Shown here: in pieces, positions 34,326 through 37,492 of the stretch
How positions within the stretch are numbered: the stretch's first letter is position 1
Layout: the number at the start of each line of letters is the position of its first letter
IMG/VR virus record: IMGVR_UViG_3300033146_004280
Coordinates: 1-37,492 of that record
Length of the DNA stretch: 37,492 bases
Source: a virus
Strand: one strand, 5' to 3'
Notes under the pieces: model-generated
Database searches by the model: none
What the model saw: the letters and a program-made list of their open reading frames with translations, nothing else
Told to the model about the DNA's origin: nothing
Translations under genes and position numbers: made by a program

Positions 34326-34571
34326 TTTATAGATGGAAAATATCACAATTAGGAGAACATGAGCATGGTTACATGGCTGAAAGTCCTTTCTAATACATTA
34401 GAACATTTAATTGAAGATATTTTATATAAGAGTTATCCGTCAGAAAAACATAATTTTAGTAAAGTTTGGATATGGGAAAAAGCAAAAAACAATGCAAGAT
34501 TTATATGTTATTATAAACCCAGCCAAGTATTAAAAACAATTAAAAATAAATATCCGGAGGAATTCGTATGA
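34322..34571 (+). CDS. Small protein with PEEFV tail, apparently frameshifted
   Basis: The coupled ATG at 34322 opens MIYRWKISQLGEHEHGYMAE and stops at 34393. The frame that ends in KNKYPEEFV (up to 34571) opens at ATG 34359 or 34365, just after AGGAG but with irregular spacing. Joining the frames near 34383-34388 would give one protein of about 82 aa. Otherwise the real gene is 34365-34571. The tail codons CCG GAG GAA TTC GTA TGA serve the next gene. Confidence 0.5.
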
Positions 34572-34945
34572 GAAACCCGATGAGAAACACAAACATACCA
34601 AAGAACAAAAAGAAGTTCAAGCATAATTTATATAAGCCCAAGGTTAATGATATTCTTAGAGTCATTAGACAAGAAACGGCCAAGTCAGATAAATATGATG
34701 AAATAGTTTTTGTTAAAAGTTTTTACAATGGTGTACCACTTTTGATAATAGTTGACATAGATGCTGCATATAGCAATTCACAACCATTTAATATTAACGG
34801 TGCGAATTATTATCAAAAAGATTCGCCAGTATTATTTGAAGAGAATTTTAAATGGAAATTTGAATTCATTGCAAATCTAGGTAAAATACCAAGAACTGAA
34901 ATTTATGATATGTCTTGTGATATAGCCCCAGAATTTTTTATATAA
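34568..34945 (+). CDS. Small protein with PEFFI tail
   Basis: The 125-aa protein has a very basic N-terminus (RNPMRNTNIPKNKKKFKHNL), then a beta-rich part (DEIVFVKSFYNGVPLLIIVDID, about 47-68). It ends CDIAPEFFI with codons CCA GAA TTT TTT ATA TAA, which do not act as an RBS; a separate AAGGAGA follows. The start is coupled to the gene before by ATGA. The fold is unknown; a small barrel is plausible. Confidence 0.65.
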   Translation: MRNPMRNTNIPKNKKKFKHNLYKPKVNDILRVIRQETAKSDKYDEIVFVKSFYNGVPLLIIVDIDAAYSNSQPFNINGANYYQKDSPVLFEENFKWKFEFIANLGKIPRTEIYDMSCDIAPEFFI

Positions 34946-34954
34946 GGAGATAGA

Positions 34955-35506
34955 ATGATAGTAACAGATTTATTAGGAATACCAATTAAAGTTGGAGATA
35001 CAGTTTTATATTCTGTATCTGGGGAAAAATCGATGTATAGTGGTGTCAATACTTGTCAACATTTTAGTTGTGAAGTCCTGGAGATTCACGATTTTGAGTG
35101 GGCTGTTGGAAAGTATAATCATAAACTTATTGTTGCCGTTCCAGAATATAGTAATCAAACTAGAATAGAGTTATTTAAAGAGGCATCTGGCAGCCAAAGC
35201 AGGTATGCGAGAAATCCCAAAGAAGCTAAAAAGTTTTTAGAAGAGAGTTCATTTGAAAAACAGAGTATTATGAGTAATGATGTAATGAATATTACTGAAA
35301 TTGAAACATTAGCTCAACAAGAACATGCGGAGTATTTAATCTTAGCTTATGGTGTTAACAGAATGGACCTGAGAACGGTTATATGTGCAAATGAAGATGG
35401 GCTATATTTTAAAGACGATGTGAATCCTTATAATTCGCTAAAATGTGTAGTTGTTACAGAACAAATAGAAAACAACAAAATTAAACATGCGGAGTATTTC
35501 ATATGA
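34955..35506 (+). CDS. Protein with AEYFI tail, unknown
   Basis: The 183-aa protein starts MIVTDLLGIPIKVGDTVLYS, a beta-barrel-like opening (a GDxVLY pattern), then HDFEWAVGKYNHKLIVAVPEYSN and a second half QQEHAEYLILAYGVN. It ends KIKHAEYFI; codons GCG GAG TAT TTC ATA TGA contain the GGAG and ATG of the next gene. It follows AAGGAG. No family is recognised. Confidence 0.65.
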   Translation: MIVTDLLGIPIKVGDTVLYSVSGEKSMYSGVNTCQHFSCEVLEIHDFEWAVGKYNHKLIVAVPEYSNQTRIELFKEASGSQSRYARNPKEAKKFLEESSFEKQSIMSNDVMNITEIETLAQQEHAEYLILAYGVNRMDLRTVICANEDGLYFKDDVNPYNSLKCVVVTEQIENNKIKHAEYFI

Positions 35507-35800
35507 AAGCAAGAGTAATAAGAACTAAAAATGGGCACTACAGAGTACAGTGGAAAACTGGTTGGTTTTGGTGGTATTTAACAGAGCAACAACATAACAT
35601 TCAAGACTGAAAAAGAAGCGAATTTAGCTATGATTGAAATGGTCCAAGAGCATAAAGTAAAAAATTATAATGCTTCTCAAGCTGGTATAGTTTCTGAATT
35701 TACATCAGAGCAACTAGAAGAAAAATTTGCAGAGTACATGGTTGCTTTGATATTTATAAATATATTAGTATTTAGTACAACCGGAATTGCAATAATTTAA
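35503..35800 (+). pseudogene. Small tail-bearing gene, frameshifted and interrupted by an endonuclease
   Basis: From the coupled ATG at 35503 the frame reads MKARVIRTKNGHYRVQWKTG, then WFWWYLTEQ, and stops at 35610. The next frame continues NITFKTEKEANLAMIEMVQE and reaches EEKFAEYMV, where the common tail should end the protein. Instead it runs on for 19 hydrophobic residues to 35800, in sequence brought by the endonuclease gene behind it. So there is one frameshift, and the stop after the tail has been lost. Confidence 0.55.
35755..35762 (+). promoter_or_regulatory. T4-type late promoter
   Basis: TATAAATA within TATTTATAAATA, 50 nt before the endonuclease start. No pseudoknot leader is seen here. 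Confidence 0.5.
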
Positions 35801-35812
35801 TTAAGGATAATT

Positions 35813-36649
35813 ATGTCTAAAAATTTAATATATGATAATAAGTTAAAAGATAAGAATATAAGTGTTATAAGGCTTGATAATTATATTAATAATTACACCC
35901 AGATTTTACATAAGTGTATATGTGGAAATGAGTGGGAAGCACAACCAAATAATATATTAAGTGGTGGATTTTGCGGTTGTAAAACTAATGCGAAAAAGAC
36001 TCAGAATTGGTATATTAAAAAACTTATAGATAAAAATATAGAAGTTAAACCGATAGAAGAATATATTAATATAAAGACTAAAATTTTACATAAATGTACT
36101 TGTGGAAATGAGTGGGAGATTACACCAAATAATGTTCTCTCTGGACAAAAATGCGGGTGTATAATAGGCCCAAAAAATAATACTAATGAATGGTATTTAA
36201 AAAAACTAAAAGAGAAAGGTATAAAAGTTATACCATTAGAGACTTATATAAACATTAGAACAAAAATTTTACATAAATGTATATGTAATAGTGAATGGGA
36301 AGTTAGCCCGCTGAGTATTATAAATGGCAATAAATGTGGGTGTGCTAAAAGATTAAATTTGAGGGATAAAGAATTCTATAAAAATAAAGAGACTGTCTTA
36401 TATTACATAAAAATTAAAGGTTTATATAAAATCGGAGTTACATTATATAAAAATTCTATAGAGGAAAGTTTAAAAAAGAGATTTTTTAAACAAAAGTATG
36501 AGGTAATAGAAGTGGATATATTTAAAGATGGTAGTGAAGCGTTCACATTAGAACAACAGATATTAGAATTTAACAGAGAATACAGATATTTAGGCGAGAA
36601 AGTTCTTAAATCTGGAAATACTGAATTATTTATTAAGGATATAAGATGA
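35813..36649 (+). CDS. Endonuclease with three Cys-rich repeats and MUG113-like nuclease domain
   Basis: The 278-aa protein has three repeats, each near 58 residues, with the core HKCxCGNEWEAxPNNILSG and CGC (about 33-56, 91-114 and 150-173), probably zinc-binding units that read target DNA. The C-terminal domain is a divergent GIY-YIG of the MUG113/T5orf172 group: VLYYIKIKGLYKIGVT (about 197-212), LKKRFFKQKYEVIE, LEQQILEFN and GEKVLKSGNTELF. It begins after AAGGATAA. Its last codons contain AAGGA and overlap the next gene by ATGA, taking over the RBS role lost from the tail of the interrupted gene. Confidence 0.75.
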   Translation: MSKNLIYDNKLKDKNISVIRLDNYINNYTQILHKCICGNEWEAQPNNILSGGFCGCKTNAKKTQNWYIKKLIDKNIEVKPIEEYINIKTKILHKCTCGNEWEITPNNVLSGQKCGCIIGPKNNTNEWYLKKLKEKGIKVIPLETYINIRTKILHKCICNSEWEVSPLSIINGNKCGCAKRLNLRDKEFYKNKETVLYYIKIKGLYKIGVTLYKNSIEESLKKRFFKQKYEVIEVDIFKDGSEAFTLEQQILEFNREYRYLGEKVLKSGNTELFIKDIR

Positions 36650-36882
36650 TAGACCCAAAAAAATTAAAAATTAATGATACATTAATATTTTATGATGGGA
36701 TAAGAAAAACTCATCACATTGGGATATTCGAGGGTTATTCTATAAAAAATGACCCGGAAATTTGCGATATACATTCTAGTTATGGACCAACTGTTTGTAA
36801 TATTCTAAGTTTTACCGAGAACTTAGGTAACATAGGAAATATTGATACAGTCAGAGAATTATATCCGGAGTATTTCGTATGA
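36646..36882 (+). CDS. Small protein with PEYFV tail
   Basis: The 78-aa protein begins MIDPKKLKINDTLIFYDGIR, a small-barrel-like start, and ends RELYPEYFV. The tail codons CCG GAG TAT TTC GTA TGA give the SD and start of the next gene. Its own start is now coupled to the inserted endonuclease. No function is apparent. Confidence 0.65.
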   Translation: MIDPKKLKINDTLIFYDGIRKTHHIGIFEGYSIKNDPEICDIHSSYGPTVCNILSFTENLGNIGNIDTVRELYPEYFV

Positions 36883-37376
36883 AAATATTAGTAGACACTG
36901 ATAAAAAAATAATAGATATAGAAGAATCCCTAGATAAAATTGTGATTAAAGATTTATATAATAACATAAAGCATAAGTGGCGATATAACGAGCAATTACT
37001 TAACTATGAATTCCCAATGAGTATGGCAACATTAGAGATTGGCAGCATGAACTCAGACTGGAAATTATCTGAAAAAATATTAAAGAATTTATTTGGGGCA
37101 TTAGTACAAGGCAAAGATGAATATGCTTGCTTATATTCATTAGTTGAAGTAAGAGGACATGCTTGTGTTAAAATTAAATGTGATGAATTCGATATTACTA
37201 CTAAATTAGTAAACTATATTGAGGATTGGACTGGGTATAATATAGGTACAGCGAGTATTGGTGCTCACATGATACCACTTCCTGTGCCAATAATGAATGA
37301 ACGTTTATATACAACAGAATTTTTTGGGAGGGATATTGACGAGATTAGAGAAAAATATCCGGAGTATTTTGTATGA
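36879..37376 (+). CDS. Small protein with PEYFV tail
   Basis: The 165-aa protein has a beta-like N-terminus (MKILVDTDKKIIDIEES), a central alpha/beta part (CLYSLVEVRGHACVKIKCDEFD, about 87-108) and the end REKYPEYFV. The tail contains GGAG and an ATG that opens only 11 codons (37373), so the downstream partner has been lost or replaced. It recalls no family I can name. Confidence 0.65.
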   Translation: MKILVDTDKKIIDIEESLDKIVIKDLYNNIKHKWRYNEQLLNYEFPMSMATLEIGSMNSDWKLSEKILKNLFGALVQGKDEYACLYSLVEVRGHACVKIKCDEFDITTKLVNYIEDWTGYNIGTASIGAHMIPLPVPIMNERLYTTEFFGRDIDEIREKYPEYFV

Positions 37377-37403
37377 TTTTATTTAATTTTAATATTAATA
37401 GGT

Positions 37404-37409
37404 TATAAT
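37404..37409 (+). promoter_or_regulatory. -10 box next to a start codon
   Basis: TATAAT ends 5 nt before the ATG at 37415. A transcript starting there would have essentially no leader. Confidence 0.45.
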
Positions 37410-37414
37410 AGAAT

Positions 37415-37492
37415 ATGAAAGAGATTAAAAATAGCACTTATTGTATCAGGATTCATAATAGAGAGTGGCTAAATTTTAACATGCATGTTGGT
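37415..37492 (+). CDS. Start of a gene running off the window
   Basis: An open frame from ATG reads MKEIKNSTYCIRIHNREWLN and continues past the window end (26 codons seen). There is no SD; if the -10 box upstream is used, the mRNA would be leaderless. It is too short to assign. Confidence 0.4.
   Translation, partial: MKEIKNSTYCIRIHNREWLNFNMHVG

Overview
This AT-rich window reads as part of a large tailed phage of the T4 lineage infecting a Campylobacterota (epsilonproteobacterial) host. The T4-type late promoter TATAAATA recurs at least fourteen times, always just upstream of a gene or an RNA. Host clues are a cytochrome c553-like gene of the Campylobacterota type and a tmRNA whose tag begins ANNTNY, as Campylobacterota tags do. 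Ten homing-endonuclease loci (GIY-YIG, HNH, Vsr-like, MUG113/T5orf172-like), dense ATGA/TAATG overlaps and two tRNA clusters also fit a large phage. No capsid or tail gene is recognisable.

Layout. 1-5.9 kb is an RNA-rich block: about ten tRNAs or tRNA-like elements, several unassigned structured RNAs, three endonuclease genes, a c-type cytochrome and a complete tmRNA. 5.9-10.8 kb holds small early genes, a leucine-rich-repeat-like protein and an operon with a cyclic-phosphate-type receiver domain, a metallophosphoesterase and SmpB. 10.8-15.5 kb is on the minus strand: a frameshifted endonuclease, then a coupled operon of a membrane protein, response regulator, histidine kinase, small exported protein and outer-membrane barrel. 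15.6-17.5 kb has small early genes and a promoter-led tandem repeat built from a 7-mer and a 6-mer. 17.7-20.9 kb is a second tRNA array of about seventeen genes with two endonucleases. 21-23 kb is an early operon with a stand-alone GGDEF protein. 23.8-31.8 kb holds RtcB, an RNase H-like protein, an Ntn hydrolase, a ferritin-like protein and an AAA ATPase. 31.8-37.5 kb is a run of small early proteins.

Themes. (1) The phage appears to carry its own ribosome rescue (tmRNA plus SmpB) and RNA-repair genes (RtcB, the receiver-domain protein, perhaps a P-loop kinase) beside a large tRNA set, which suggests it sustains translation under RNA damage. (2) Four endonuclease genes of different families share a 5' leader: late promoter, exactly 4 nt, then an ATAAGAG/CTCTTAT outer stem enclosing an H-type pseudoknot whose stems differ in sequence in each copy. 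(3) Some fifteen otherwise unrelated small proteins end in a common tail close to PEYF(V/I). Where the next gene overlaps, the same codons also supply its Shine-Dalgarno and start codon. (4) A two-component/porin cassette and a cytochrome suggest manipulation of the host envelope and respiration.

All family calls are from reading motifs by eye; no database search was possible. Several apparent frameshifts between 33.5 and 35.8 kb, and at 11.06 and 15.4 kb, could be real or assembly errors.
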